In this document: piece after piece, positions 43,904 through 55,858 of the stretch
Numbering within the stretch: position 1 is the first letter of the stretch
How the letters are laid out: each line of letters begins with the position of its first letter
Source of the DNA: Auricularia sp. M13
Lineage: Eukaryota; Basidiomycota; Agaricomycetes; Auriculariales; Auriculariaceae
Length of the DNA stretch: 64,000 bases
Direction: 5' to 3'
Assembly (NCBI GenBank): GCA_037042915.1
Contig: CM073193.1
Coordinates: 5,270,001-5,334,000, forward strand
Position numbers and translations under genes: made by a program
Notes under the pieces: generated by a model
What the model was told of the DNA's origin: nothing
Databases searched by the model: none
What the model saw: the letters and a program-made list of their open reading frames with translations, nothing else

Positions 43904-45159
43904 ATGTCCAGCTTTACCATTGATGGGGTGGTCAAATTGATTGCACCGGCAAGGATGGACATCATGCTGCGTCCTCCCGTGAGGTGCAATACCTACTCGG
44001 CATTCCTCGGGCCTTGCATGGGTCCTGGCGGCAAAACGGGTAAGTGAAACTCGCCCGTCCACAGTCGTTGAGGTTGTTGGATTAAACATAATTTACACAG
44101 ACCATATGATCCCCGTAGCCATTGCTCATCGCACTACCGGACCTGCTTTACCTGATGGCACCTTCGTTCGCCTCATCGGAAGTCCATTTGTCGTTGGCAA
44201 AGCGCTTTTCGTGATTGCCCGCACGCTCCTGCCCGTTGTGCACGTCGCCCCCAACCCGAACGCCCGTCCTGCCCTTCCCGATGTTACTTTCGTTGGAACT
44301 GTGCATACAGCTGAGTTCCAGGCCATCAAGGAGTCCCCGAGTGGCTCATTCCGATACGTCCGTGTCGAGCGTCCTCAGTGGAACAAGGCTCCGCAAATTT
44401 ATGTCCGGTGCGTCTGTGCATCGCTCTGATCATCACGTGACTGACAGCGCCACCAGCTGCTGGATCAACCGACTCGAGCCGATCTTCCCTTATCCTCATA
44501 ACGTGGAGATGGGCCAAGGGTCCGTGGTCATCGTCTCCGGCAGAATTTGTGGCTGGGATTCCGGACAAGATGGGCTCGTTGTTGACGCTGATAAAATCGA
44601 CCGCACCGCTTCTGGTCCGCGCAGCTTCGAAGTCGCAGGCCGTTACTTCAATCCGTTCGATTACGGCGAGCTTGACGTGAAGAATAGCCGCATGGACTTC
44701 GGTCCACCTCAGGCGGTCCCAGAGCTGGTTGATAATCTTCAGCCAGCTCATGAGCCCGCCATGGCGCCCGACGCGCCTGCCATGGTGCCTGACGCGCCTG
44801 CCATGGTGCCTGACGCGCCTGCCATGGTACTCGACGCGCCTGCACCGCCGCCGTCTCCGGTTCAGGGTACGTCTGCTCCATAGGCACCCATTATTGTGAC
44901 TCATACAACTTCCGATGTTTTGCGCAACGCAGATCTTGGCAATGACGCGATGAATCCCGCCGGCCTTCCCAACGCTATTTCTGCGACGGCCATCCGCAGG
45001 AACATGCGCGTCCGCAAGTCTATGCGGGATAATAGTGCCACAGGCCCGACTAACTTCGCAACAAAGTCCGTTCGTACCGGTGGTCGCAATACGAACAACT
45101 CGCGCTCAGCGTACGTACAGTTATATTCATTACAATTCGCACATACTCACGCAAGTTAA
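43904..45159 (+). CDS. Helitron accessory protein 3 (possible OB-fold family, with repeats)
   Basis: Five exons in phase: 43904-44039, 44101-44407, 44448-44866, 44933-45110 and 45156-45159 (347 residues). The last exon supplies only the final codon's third base and the TAA. The N-terminus M-S-S-F-T-I-D-G-V-V-K-L matches the family start. The strand motif G-S-V-V-I-V-S-G-R-I-C-G-W and V-V-D-A-D-K-I-D follows near residue 210. Then come four tandem P-A-M-x-P-D-A-like units (about 44753-44842) and a basic tail (R-R-N-M-R-V-R-K-S-M-R). A TATAAAC is 61 bp before the ATG. The repeat region is Pro/Ala-rich and probably a flexible linker. Confidence 0.65.
44753..44842 (+). repeat. 24-bp coding tandem repeat
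   Basis: About four units encode an 8-residue repeat, A-P-A-M-V-P-D-A, within the accessory protein 3 gene. Confidence 0.75.
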
Positions 45160-46011
45160 GCGGCATTATTGATTGACGGGCTTGCTGTAGTCTAACACGA
45201 TTGAGGTAGGTGGCTTTACTGTCTGGTGAGATTATGATGTGTACATTAGTCGCCGTTTGTATCGTTAAAACTCCGAAATCTACTCTCTTTCTCTCGTTAG
45301 TCACCGTATGATACACGCTCGTTGCCGTCAACGCCTCTCGTGAGTCGCAATGCACCCAGCGCTTCGCACAACGGTACTTCACGCCCTCCGCGACCTCTTA
45401 GCCCCAGGTCCTAGCGCATTATGTCTTTTTAAGGGTCCATGCGTCGGTCCATGCACGCAGACTGCACAACCGCCTTCGATTAACATGACCTTTACTGTCG
45501 TCGTGACCTGGCTGCCGCTGCGTGCATAATTTGCTTGGATGTCTCGCTCGCTCGTATTATCTGCGACTGGATCGTCTCGATGCTCGTTGTGTGATGGTCG
45601 TAGCCCCTACTTGGCTCAGCACTGCCTTGCCGATCCGCTCAACACTGCCATTCCCGATTCAGCACTGCCTACGCCACACAGCCTACTTTTGACCATTCGC
45701 CTATCCCAAGGCACGTGCATGGACTCTTTGTTCGGTTCTTTCCGCCTTTGTATCGCTCTCGCCTAACTTCATTCGATGCTGGCCAGGAACAGCGCGTTGC
45801 ACCTTATCACCTTAATTGACAGCAACCCGGTCTGAGCGTCATTGTGTCCATGCCCCACGCTATGACCATGCAAATTAGACGTCTTTTGTGCTCGCAAACG
45901 GCTAGTCTGAAACCATAAAGCGTGCCTGACGTTCGGATGGGTAAGCGCTTATAGTGTGCCCGACGCGCAGTATCATCGCGTCGACTCGCAGCACCCCCTG
46001 CTTTGCACATT
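45160..46011. other. Intergenic within the Helitron
   Basis: Short open frames (45050-45382 minus, 45539-45766 plus) are not supported. CACTGCC-like words recur at about 45622-45665. Another GTGCCTGAC motif lies at 45922. This is probably the promoter region of the gene at 46012. Confidence 0.4.
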
Positions 46012-47081
46012 ATGCCGTCCCTACATACGACCATGTACGCCATCCTCTGGCACGCGAAGCGTCTCGGCAACGAGTACATTCCATCTGAGAATGGGATCGG
46101 CTGGAACGTTTACTATACTTCCATAGTAATCGAGTGTAAGTCGCGTTCAAACCAACCATACCTGCTCCTAACGCATCTCAGACGTCGCCGGCGAACCTCA
46201 TCGCCCCATCTATCATATCCCCGTCACTGTTCTACATAATATCCTTGCCTCTCCCTTACCCGGCGGGGTGGTGGTCCGCATTTCCGGCGACGTATATATG
46301 CGAGGACGATGCTTCCTCGTCGTCGCATCTCGCATTGAGCCCGCGAACTGGTATACTCCCCAGCTGTCTTGGCTCTACCCGCACGTCACCTTTGATGGTG
46401 TCGTATCGAGTGCCGTCACTCCTATCCATCTAAACACCGGCTGCTACTTCGAGGTCAGAATCGATCGCCCCAATATTTTCCCCACCGAACTCGCATCTCG
46501 CGTCAGGTAAGCCGCGTCAGATTGTGCTGTCCGTGTGCTAAAATCGATTTAGATGCTTTGTCAACCGTGAATCTGCCCATTTTGAACGCATTTATGCTCT
46601 TCCTCTTAACGCGCCCATCTATATTTCGGCTACTGTCTGCGGCTGGACTCTAATCACGAACACCATCATTGTTGACGTTGACGATGTGGATTTCACTGCC
46701 GCAGGCGCGATCCTCCTTCCTCGCATTCGCGTTAATCCGTTCGTCAATGCCGACTACTTCGACGGTTATGCTGTCTGGACGCCGCGCGCTCCCGCTACTG
46801 CTCCTCCGCCTGTGGTCGACATGTTCGCCATCGTACCCCCTCCAGTACTGCCCATGCGTGCTAATCTCGGTCCACCTCCTGTACCCGAGGGCTGGCAACC
46901 GGAACCTACGATTATTGCTGCGCATGGCAACCGCGATAAGTATGTATATATTTTTACCACTATAATTGCGTCGCTGACTTATTCCGTTAGTGAAGGCGCA
47001 GCGTCGTCGGCGTCGTCATCCGCGACCGCCGCTCCCAAGACGGTACACGCTGAGCCTGCTGCGCGCGATGAGACTCTGTGA
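46012..47081 (+). CDS. Helitron accessory protein 4 (possible OB-fold family)
   Basis: Four exons: 46012-46135, 46182-46506, 46553-46939 and 46991-47081 (308 residues). Strands visible are G-I-G-W-N-V-Y-Y-T-S-I-V-I-E-Y, V-V-V-R-I-S-G-D-V-Y, H-V-T-F-D-G-V-V and, as the family motif, P-I-Y-I-S-A-T-V-C-G-W followed by I-I-V-D-V-D-D-V-D-F. The last is close to the strand pair in the 43904 product (V-C-G-W versus I-C-G-W). A Pro-rich linker and a Ser/Ala tail close the protein. It may contain two consecutive beta-barrels, judging by two runs of strands. It is on the same strand as its neighbours. Confidence 0.6.
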
Positions 47082-47243
47082 TGCATAATGTAATGTGTAT
47101 GGCACTGCCGTGTTATCCTTTTTGTCTCGTCTGTGTACTTTAGGTTATGCGAATGATATTCGGTCTTTTCCTTTGTTTATCATTGTCGTACTACTGGAGT
47201 CGCGTACGCTATAAAAGACCGAACTTCGATTGCCTAACAAACC

Positions 47244-47921
47244 ATGGCGTCCTTTATTGTATGTGGCCTTCTAATGCTGTCCCCATACGGCCGCATTCGT
47301 TCTCATATGGACCGTACATCAGGATGGTCTGAGATCTACTGGACTATCTTCGATCATTCCTCGTCCATATGCGCATTCCTACGCTACGAACGACCCGGAG
47401 TCGCAGCCACGGAACCATTCGCGTTTGAGCATAATACCGTCGTATGGTGTTTTGGTTACGCGGCTGTTAGAGCCAAGGGTGACTTGCATATCGACCTCGT
47501 GACCATCCACCGTGCAAGCTTAGCGACCCCGGACTTCCCCTCACCGTTATGTTACGTTACGGGTAACCAGAATTGGACAGTCGAACACTACACTGTAGGA
47601 CGACTAAATAGATCAGGCATCTTCGTTCGGACTGAGAACGGTGATAGCATTGTATTGTAAGTATGGCGCATATCGAGGAATACTATACTAACTTCTTGCC
47701 ATAGTTGCGTTCATTCAGATCCCGAGTTTCGATGGCAAGCATTGTCACCCAGTCATCGCGTGCTGGTCGTGGGACGTATCACTGGATGGCATTACAACAT
47801 GTCCTGCCCCATTCTCACTGTGTACTACATCTCCATTCGCATTGGTTCACGTCTTATCACGCTAAACTTAGGCAGCGGTCGACCTGGCAGGCGGTTTTAT
47901 GGTCTTACAATACCAGCCTAG
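47244..47921 (+). CDS. Helitron accessory protein 5 (possible OB-fold family)
   Basis: Two exons, 47244-47656 and 47705-47921 (209 residues). It begins M-A-S-F-I-V-C-G-L-L-M-L, again the family start. It has a G-D-L-H-I-D-L-V-T strand in the middle and, in exon 2, S-H-R-V-L-V-V-G-R-I-T-G-W as the family motif. TATAAAA (47210-47216) lies only 28 bp before the ATG, so the 5' leader must be very short or absent. The intron falls shortly before the motif exon, as in the genes at 53674 and 56242, where the codon after the junction is also Cys. This supports common descent. Confidence 0.6.
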
Positions 47922-48086
47922 CATGTTCTGGCACTGTATTTTTGTACCTGTGCAGTAATTGTAACGAGCTGTGCGGCTCGCGTGCCTGAATGTACATGTA
48001 TATCGCCGGGATCGAGAGAACCTACCTTATATACAGTGTTATCTTGCGGATATGGTCTTCTCACGCTCCGTCTGTCTTATTTCGCC

Positions 48087-48537
48087 ATGTCAGATCCGCA
48101 TCCAGGCATAGTCTCTGCTCTTCGTCGATTTGCGGCCACCAGGATTGACCTGATTCCTCAACGGCTTTTACAGGTATGCTTATTTTACATTTAATTACGG
48201 CCGCTGACCTGATGCATAGTGCTACTTCACCGCTGATAACCCTTTTGTGTCCGCTGGTTTTCCCGCGGTACGCTGCGACAGCTCCGGTTTTGTTACCGTC
48301 GAGCATGTACGAACGTGGATCAATGAGATCAAAGCCCGTCATGAGGATGCTGCAGAAGCTTTCATTCAATGCATGTTCTCTATCAACGACTTCGTCGATA
48401 TACACATCGCGAATTTGTTGACCAGTCAGTACGAACGACATGAGCTTGATGTTCATTGGGATTTCTTGATTGTATGGACTTTCAGCGCGACTGCACTGGT
48501 CGATTTAGCGTTATCATGTATGCAGAACTTCAGCTGA
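48087..48537 (+). CDS. Small helical protein 2 in the Helitron block
   Basis: Two exons, 48087-48173 and 48220-48537 (134 residues). It is Leu/Ala-rich and predicted helical, with S-A-L-R-R-F-A-A-T-R in exon 1 and H-V-R-T-W-I-N-E-I-K-A-R-H-E-D-A-A in exon 2. The C-terminus is hydrophobic (V-W-T-F-S-A-T-A-L-V-D-L-A). It resembles the frame at 43078-43390. It is the gene immediately upstream of the Rep-helicase, 413 bp from its ATG. The function is unknown. Confidence 0.5.
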
Positions 48538-48950
48538 ATACGACGCGTGCGTGTCGGAATACGTAATCGCCGGGTACGATCCGGAAGATACCGGATTTGC
48601 TCTTTGCTCGCGCCTTCAACCACACGTAGCGAACCGCGTACGACTGCTCGGCTGCAACATGATCGTATAGATATCGGGCTGACTCTATGCGTCTGTTACC
48701 GTGGCAAACAGATAAACCTCCGTTATGTGCTTTCTAATATTGGCCGGATTCAGCCATTCTGTGACTTCCTGCTGGCAGTGCATGCCTCGAGGCTGTCCAT
48801 ATGTGAGGCTATTCTGGTCCTATGCTAGGTGTTCGGATCTAGGACGAGGCGGTACCGGCGCAACGGTCCTAACTGCACTCGCTTTGCCTCAACTGGCTGT
48901 GCAGTACTTCGTTTGCTCCGGATACTTAATCAGTCCCATACCGCGCCGCT

Positions 48951-51900
48951 ATGTCATCTTCGGGTCTCACGAACATGTCCGGGCAACCTACGTGGCGTAT
49001 CGCAAACATACGGAAGAATAGACTCCTCTGGGGACGGGTCAAACGATCTAACGCGGCGCATCGCTGTCCTCATTGCAATCTGCTGTTGCTAACGGGCGAA
49101 AGCAGCGGATTTTGTTGTGGGCCTGACGGTGCCCAGCTAAATGTCGTCGCGCCCCTACCGCCCTTACCAGACGAGTTCAATGTGTTCGTCAACGACCCGC
49201 GCGTATCATCGTTGTCGAGACTGCTAAACCTCGTCTACACATTCGCTCAATTGGAATCTTCCCACCGATTCCCTTCGCTTACGGGACCGCCCGGACATTT
49301 CGCTGTCCAGGGAAAGCTATTTCATCGTGTCCGTCCAGACCACATGAATTCTGCGATACATTGGCTTTTATACGACGGCTTCATGACTGGCCACACGCCA
49401 TTCTCCGACGCCGATTGGTTTTCGAAGCTGCCTCAGACATGGATCGATGCGCTCGGAACAGCTCTACTGCGCGTTAACCAATTCGTGCATGCCATCAATG
49501 TCTTTCGCTACTCGCCAGAAAGTAATTTGCCCAACGTACAACTCGTCATACGCGATGCTGGAGTAAATGAGATAGCTGCCATCATGTGCTTCGATAACAC
49601 CATCGCCGCAGACGCCAAAGTACGTACACTCTATGCCATACGCGGACTGTACTTATTCTACGGTTAGCTTCGGTCCATCGTTATCTCAAAGAAACGCGAA
49701 CCTGGACCGTCTTTCTCTGACGATGTCGAGGACACATCTCGCAACGTCCATTCCATATCCGTGGTCAGCCGTCTGTGGGAGCCTCTGGTCTATCCGCTTC
49801 TATTCCCGCATGGCACGCTCGGTTGGGGTCGCGCAGTTCGCAATCCTGTAACAGACGCCGATTCGGACTCGCCCACTTCGCAGATTTGGCATTGCCGCGC
49901 TCTTCTTCTCCGCGAGGAACGGTTCTCTGTGTTCGGCCGGCTTGCCAATGAGTACGTGTGCGATATGTTCACACGCAACTTGGAGTCGCGACTCTCGTAT
50001 ATCCGCATCAGTCAATTGGCAGCACGTCAGGAGGACGCTGCACTGATGGGTGTCGAGTTCGTTCAGGACGCCGAGAACGTCTATCTGCCATCGTCATTTC
50101 TCGGTTCAAACTCGTGGTGCTCCGAGCAGATAGCCGACGCACTCACCATAGCAGCCAACTGTGGCGTGCCAACGTACTTCATAACGATGACTTGCAACCC
50201 GGACTGGCCAGAGATTCGGGAAGCTCTACGACCTGGGCAATCGTGGCAAGATGCTCCTGTGGTCGTCGCTTGCGTGTTCAAGCAAAAGCTGGCCGCATTG
50301 ATGAAGTTACTCAAGGTTATATTTCCTAATGCAGGAAAGATAGTGCGTTCATTTCTTACCACGATTATATCAAATTGATACGTAACAGGTCTATCGTTTA
50401 TATGCCATCGAATTTCAGAAACGAGGTCTTCCGCACGGACATATCCTGATCAAGTACGAACGCGATTGCGTCTTGCCTTCAGACATAGACTCCGTCGTCT
50501 CAGCCGAGCTTCCGTCCAATCCGGCCGATGTCATACTCGTGAAGCGTTTTATGACTCATAATCACCCTCACGGACGCGTCACTGCTTACTGCAAGCCCGC
50601 ATCGCGTCGGTTTGGCCAAACAGACAACATGGATCAATCCACGTGTCGTTTTGGGTATCCTAAACCTGTGCACGAGCGGACTACCCTGGGGTTTGATGGC
50701 AGACCTCAGTACAGGCGGCGACACCCTTCGGACGAATGGGTCGTCCCGCATTGCCTTCCACTCATACGCGCACTCGAGTGCCACATCAACTTTGAAGTGG
50801 CAAACTCGTCTCACATTTACCAATACCTCTTCAAGTATATTCGCAAAGGTGGTCTCACAACTGAACTGTGTATTTATTGCTTACATGACCTTCGTCCAGG
50901 CGTTGATCGCGCGCACGTTCGGCTACGCTCGGACGGCTCGGAGGTGATTGATGAGATTGAGGACTATTGGCGCGCGCGCTATCTCTCCGCTGGTGAAGCT
51001 ACGTGGCGTCTTATGGGCTTTCGCGTTGCGAGCAAATCACCCGGCGTAACTGGCTTGGTAATTCATTTACCTACGTCGCGTAAACATCGGCAATATCGTC
51101 GCACTACAGGTCCCACGAGCTCGTTGTCTACACTGGATCGGTATTTCCATCGGCCGTCGGGAACCTTCACTTGGGCAGGCGAGGAACTCAACTTTGCTGA
51201 TCTTACGTATACCGAGTTATACGCAAAGTTCCGCCACGTTCCTTGGGACAATTCTCTGCTATCTAGATCTGGCGTGTATCCTGAGCAGCAGGTACCGCGC
51301 GATGAGATACCTCGCCTGCTGGTCAAGAGGGCGGAATCCAATCGCCATTTCGTCCGCATAGCGACCGTCAAACCTTCCCAAGGCGAGCTATTCTACTTAC
51401 GCGCTATATTGTTGCATCGCGCCGCCTCCTCCTTTGTCGACGCTCGTACCGTCGAGGGGATCACATATTCCTCTTACCAGGAAGCCGCTCAGGCGCTCGG
51501 GCTGTTCGCCGACAAGCGGGAGGCGCAGTTTGCTCTTTATGAGGCCGTCCAGAGCTTACGCACACCCCGACAAATGCGTTTGCTCTTCGTTCATCTCATA
51601 GTCCACGACGCAGCAGAAGTGGATTTCCCCCTTAGGCTGTGGGAACTATTCCGCGACGACCTCAGCCTCGACTTCTACTTCGCGCTGGACGGTCAACAGC
51701 ATCGAGCATACTCCCGCGCGCTCGACGAGATTGCCTACATGCTTGACGAGTTCGGGCGCAGGCTGCAGGACTTCAGTCTGCCTCTGCCAGAGTCGTTTAC
51801 GGGCGAGGTCGCGCACGAACTGGATCGCTGGGGTCTACATTCCGACCGTTTCGCAGATCACGTGACCACTGCATTAACGCGCTTCACACCCGAGCAGCGC

Positions 51901-53294
51901 CAGGTATTTGACGAAGTGGTTTCGGCCATCGAGTCTTCTACATCCTTATGCGTCTTTCTGGATGGCAAAGCGGGACGCGGCAAGACTTATCTCATCAGCG
52001 CCGTCTGTGACTTCGTTCGCTCTCGCCACGAGATAGTTCTTCCTACCGCGACTTCAGCCTTCGCCGCTCTTCTATACGAGGGCGGACGTACAACTCATTC
52101 GTGTTTCAAGGTGTGCATTTGCCCGCAATTCACTGGCCATCACTCACATTTTGCCAGATTCCCATCGAGGAAAATAACGAACTTTTGTCGTCTCCCATCG
52201 AACCTGGTGATGCTCGCGCCGAATTGATACGAGAGTTTCGAGTTCTTATCTGGGACGAATCCCCAATGGCCAACAGAGCAGCCCTTGCGTGCGTTGAAGA
52301 AACCTGTCGGCGCGTCATGGGCAATTCGCAACCCTTCGGTGGAAAAATCGTTATACTGGCTGGTGACTTTCGACAGACATGCCCTGTGGTACGTCGTGGA
52401 ACACGCGCTCAAGTAATCGATGCGTCTATCAGGTCGTCACCGCTGTGGCCTTTATTCACCATTCGCCGGCTTACTATACCTATCCGCCATGCTGAGGACC
52501 TGGCATATGCTGCTTGGGTGGACGCTATTGGAGATGGAGCCGGACCCACGATACAACTGGAACTGCTGCGGCATGTATATTCCGACGCGGCAATGATCGA
52601 CTTTGTCTTTCCCCAGGCAGTTCTGGACGACCCGACGGCATGTTTGAAGCGCTCCATTCTATGCCCTACGAACAAGCAGATCGATCATTACAACGCGGAG
52701 CTTCTATCTCGAGTCAACGGCGTCGCGCGTACGTACCTTGCGGCTGACCGCATCAAGGAGGAGGACGAGGCTGGAATGCCCGAACGCGCTGCGGCTACCC
52801 TGGACTATGCGTCTCGCGCTCATATCCCGGGCGTACCGTCTCATAATCTGACGGTGAAGACAAATGCCGTTTTTCGGCTCATGCGCAACTTCTCCATCGC
52901 GCGCGGACTCGTCAAGAATGTACGGGTGGTCGTGGTCGACGTAGGGACGAGACTCGTCACTGTTCGCGTGCTTCGCGATACTGTTGCGGGCGTTGTCATC
53001 GACACGGAGGATATCCTGATCCCTCGGATCACATTCGACGTTTACCTTCCCGAGACGAGACGTACTTTGCAACGCCGTCAGTTTCCGCTGGCACCCGCTT
53101 ATGCAACAACGTTCAATAGCTGCCAGGGACTGACGCTCGATGTTATTGCCTTGGACCTGAGGCGCCCAGTCTTCTCTCATGGCCAGCTTTACACAGCACT
53201 ATCCCGTGTTCGCCACCGTGATCATGCCATCGTACGCTTACCCCCGGGTCAGAATCAAGTCGAGAACGTTACATATGCCGACATACTTTTGTAA
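48951..53294 (+). CDS. Helitron Rep-helicase (HUH endonuclease fused to PIF1-type helicase)
   Basis: Four exons in phase: 48951-49619, 49668-50342, 50389-52110 and 52158-53294 (1400 residues, no break seen). An N-terminal zinc finger has C-P-H-C near residue 38 and a Cys pair about 14 residues on. The Rep domain contains Y-P-L-L-F-P-H-G, the HUH motif R-G-L-P-H-G-H-I-L near 460, and Y-L-F-K-Y-I-R-K-G near 593 with the paired tyrosines used to nick and join DNA. The SF1B helicase has Walker A G-K-A-G-R-G-K-T (about 972), Walker B I-W-D-E (about 1052), G-D-F-R-Q (about 1091), and near the end F-N-S-C-Q-G-L-T-L and Y-T-A-L-S-R-V. This enzyme class drives rolling-circle transposition. Confidence 0.95.
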
Positions 53295-53673
53295 TGCTCA
53301 TATTTCTCTCTACTGTTTAATTTTGATATGTAGTTACATGATCACTGTTATAATATAATATCAGATACTTACGTTCACTTTCACAACTGGCCCGTTCTCC
53401 GTACTCAGTTTGCCAGTGAGAACAGGAACATGCCATGACGTAAAGTTGGCTATACAGTATGGCAGTGCATGCTGTGCATATGGTACCTGACCGACAAGGC
53501 TGTGCAACACTGCTAAGGCAGTGTAACAAAGGGCTGTGCGTGACTGCTAGGGCTGTGCAAACCATACACCGTCTAACTCCGGCGGTCGAACAAGAGCTCA
53601 ACGGCGATCGCTGAGTACGGAGTAGGGCAATGGAACAGTTTATAATAGAATAGCATACTCAGAGGGATATGCG
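53295..53673. other. Intergenic, promoter region of accessory gene 6
   Basis: The region contains repeated GGCTGTGCAA/GGCTGTGCGT words (about 53502-53558) and TATAATA at 53641, 33 bp before the next ATG. It also holds the 3' end region of the Rep-helicase gene. Confidence 0.45.
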
Positions 53674-54268
53674 ATGGCTACTGTTACCGTTCAAGGCCTG
53701 TTTCGCATCGCTTCCCACGTTACGACGTCCGAACATACTGTCTACCGCGCTGAGTGTCACATTGCGCATCTTGCACTGCACACTCGATACTCCCTGTGGG
53801 TCGACATCAACAAACCCGTCTTCGACGATAACGCCACGGTCATGGCCTTTGGCAAAGCCGAAGTGACTTTGTCCGGACGTTTGGTATCCGTTGAATGCAC
53901 CGCGATTATGACCATCCCTATGAACGAAGATATCCCGCCTACGCCTTATGGGTTCTGCACTTTCCAGGTCCCTGGGACAGTGCTCACAACGAGGCGCGCA
54001 CGTCACACGTTCACCGTCCTGATGCGCGCGAGATCTTCCATGTTTGGAATTGACCGAGAGACGGACTTCGTGTAAGTAGCTATGTTTGATCCTCACTTCA
54101 TACTCATTCCACCATAGATGCAACGTTAACACGGTCTCGAATGCACATATGCAGGCTCTCATGTCTATCGTCGCCGTAGGTAGCATAGTCCGTGTTGTCG
54201 GCGTGCAAGCATGTCATTCTACTCGTCCTGTAACGCTCGATGCGTGTGACCTACTCCACATTGCGTAA
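53674..54268 (+). CDS. Helitron accessory protein 6 (possible OB-fold family)
   Basis: Two exons, 53674-54071 and 54118-54268 (182 residues). This protein and the one at 56242 are clear paralogues with the same intron position. Both have a start of the form T-V-Q-G-L-F-R-I, then S-L-W-V-D-I-N-K-P-V-F-D-D, P-Y-G-F-C-T-F, a V-L-T-T-R-R strand, S-S-M-F-G-I-D, and after the intron G-S-I-V-R-V-V-G-V-Q. Strand-loop alternation with conserved Gly and Asp fits a compact beta-barrel. There is no transmembrane segment and no strong localisation signal. It is the first gene after the Rep-helicase, 379 bp downstream. Confidence 0.65.
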
Positions 54269-54374
54269 CACATCATATAGTAGTATCCGATAGTATTATA
54301 CACTCGCACGCTCAACCGCTTCAAGCACAGATTCCTGTATATTTTATAAAAGAATCAGTAACCACAGGCGCGAG

Positions 54375-54677
54375 TTAATTTATACTTAAAGCCTTACATT
54401 CGCTGGAGGTGAGGGTACGGTAAAATTCATCATAGCTTAGCAGATGAAGGCGAGTTTCACCGTCTTCCATCTTCTCCACAAGAAGATACAAAAATCCGTA
54501 GTCTGACAGGATGAGCGCGAGCCGATTGTTAACCATACCGACGAGAATCGACTCTGGTAGCTGACTGAGAATGAGGTACATGTTAAAACGTATTCTCGGA
54601 GTTAGCGTGGCGGCCACCATGACCATATCCAAACTCCGTCCCAATTTTCTAACCCCGAGCTCCGCGACTCGCGTCAT
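54375..54677 (-). CDS. Small hypothetical protein on the opposite strand
   Basis: This 100-codon frame has a natural-looking composition. It contains I-L-S-Q-L-P-E-S-I-L-V-G-M-V-N-N-R-L-A-L-I and Y-L-L-V-E-K-M-E-D-G-E-T-R, which suggest a small folded domain. It is the only convincing minus-strand frame inside the Helitron block. No paralogue is present in the window and the function is unknown. Confidence 0.35.
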   Translation of the reverse strand: MTRVAELGVRKLGRSLDMVMVAATLTPRIRFNMYLILSQLPESILVGMVNNRLALILSDYGFLYLLVEKMEDGETRLHLLSYDEFYRTLTSSECKALSIN

Positions 54678-55056
54678 TTCGCTGCACCGGACCTGAGGTT
54701 TACAACGATGTCGCCCAGCACTGCTGTTATAGGTGCTATCCGTATTTAGTAAGGCTCAGAGTGCTTCTACGCGGAATCTAGACTATATCTTTTCGGCGTC
54801 AGTGGTTCTAGGACCCGCATCGCTTTGCTTCGCGTTCAGGCACATCTCCAACCTCTTCGTACTGGGACTCGCACACGCCACGGGACTAGCGGGCACAAAA
54901 AACGCAAATCGACTATGCCTCTATTGTGGTTTAGCTTCTGGTTTTCGCAACACTGCCGTGACGCACTGCCCTTCATTTCGCATCACGGTCATAGCTGTAG
55001 TGATCGCGCGAACAATAAGACGGCGGGTACAGTCCTGTCGCCGCCACCACAGACCT
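54678..55056. other. Intergenic within the Helitron
   Basis: Open frames here are extensions of flanking frames and have no splice support. It is probably the promoter region of the gene at 55057. Confidence 0.35.
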
Positions 55057-55415
55057 ATGGATCCTGCACTCTACGACATTCTCTCAGACGAGGATGAGCC
55101 GCAACTGACCTCTGCGACCGTGGTGCTCCTTTTGCATGGCATGCATAATTTCGCATCAAGGCGCTGCAATCGATTTGTACACGTGTATTTTTCGGTGTTC
55201 CACACATTGTGTAAGTCGGTATTGTGAACAACTTGATCTGCGTTTACATCTGCGTAGCAAATGTCGTGCTTCCCGTCATTCTGGTGCATCACACTATGCG
55301 CCCTCAACTGTCCAACGGTGAAATGGTCGAGGTCAGCGGCACGGTGCTCGTCATGAACTCCGTTATGTTCGTATCCGCAACGCATATGACCATTCTAGGA
55401 CGTAGACGGTCGTAG
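55057..55415 (+). CDS. Helitron accessory protein 7, minimal single-domain form
   Basis: Two exons, 55057-55210 and 55258-55415 (103 residues). An acidic N-terminus (M-D-P-A-L-Y-D-I-L-S-D-E-D-E) leads into strands V-V-L-L-L-H-G, V-H-V-Y-F-S-V-F, V-V-L-P-V-I-L-V, G-E-M-V-E-V-S-G-T-V-L-V and M-F-V-S-A-T-H-M-T-I-L. This is the five-strand length expected of a minimal OB-fold and the clearest single-domain member of the set. It ends with a short basic tail, G-R-R-R-S. Gene order and strand agree with the rest of the block. Confidence 0.55.
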
Positions 55416-55464
55416 TTCTAGGCTGTATCATGTGAATCTGCACCGCCTCGGCGGGTGGTTTATA

Positions 55465-55858
55465 ATGTCGCTCGCGTTATTAGGCCCCTTCTCGCTTGAC
55501 ACAGTCATGTCATCTTCAGAACCCGACGCGCTCGAGCACAATGTATTCTACACCAAATTGACTGTTCCTCTGTCAACGCTGGAAATGTGGTCGCCGATCC
55601 CAACTGCCGATTCACGCAACAACGTCGTCCTTTACAAATACCCCCGCGATGAACAGACTGCTCGCCTATGTAAGGACATATATCTATTATGTTACAATTT
55701 AGTAACCATACCGCACAGCGTTAATCATTACACGTGGTACTACTCGCCAGATTGCAAGCGACAGTAATATATCAGCCACATTCGAGGGTCCCTCCATTAC
55801 GATGGGGTCCGTAACAGTTATCTATGCTAGCTCAATGTATATTTTCCGTACTTCTTGA
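55465..55858 (+). CDS. Helitron accessory protein 8, minimal form
   Basis: Two exons, 55465-55669 and 55719-55858 (114 residues). The start M-S-L-A-L-L-G-P-F-S-L resembles other family starts. After the intron come L-I-I-T-R-G-T-T, G-P-S-I-T-M-G-S-V-T-V-I-Y-A-S-S-M-Y-I, the last being the family motif. A TTTATAAT sequence overlaps the region just before the ATG. The gene begins only 50 bp after the previous stop codon, so the transcription units are tightly packed. Confidence 0.45.

Noticed and set aside
45050-45382. 110-codon minus-strand frame
   Set aside because: It overlaps the last exons of accessory gene 3 antisense and has no independent support.
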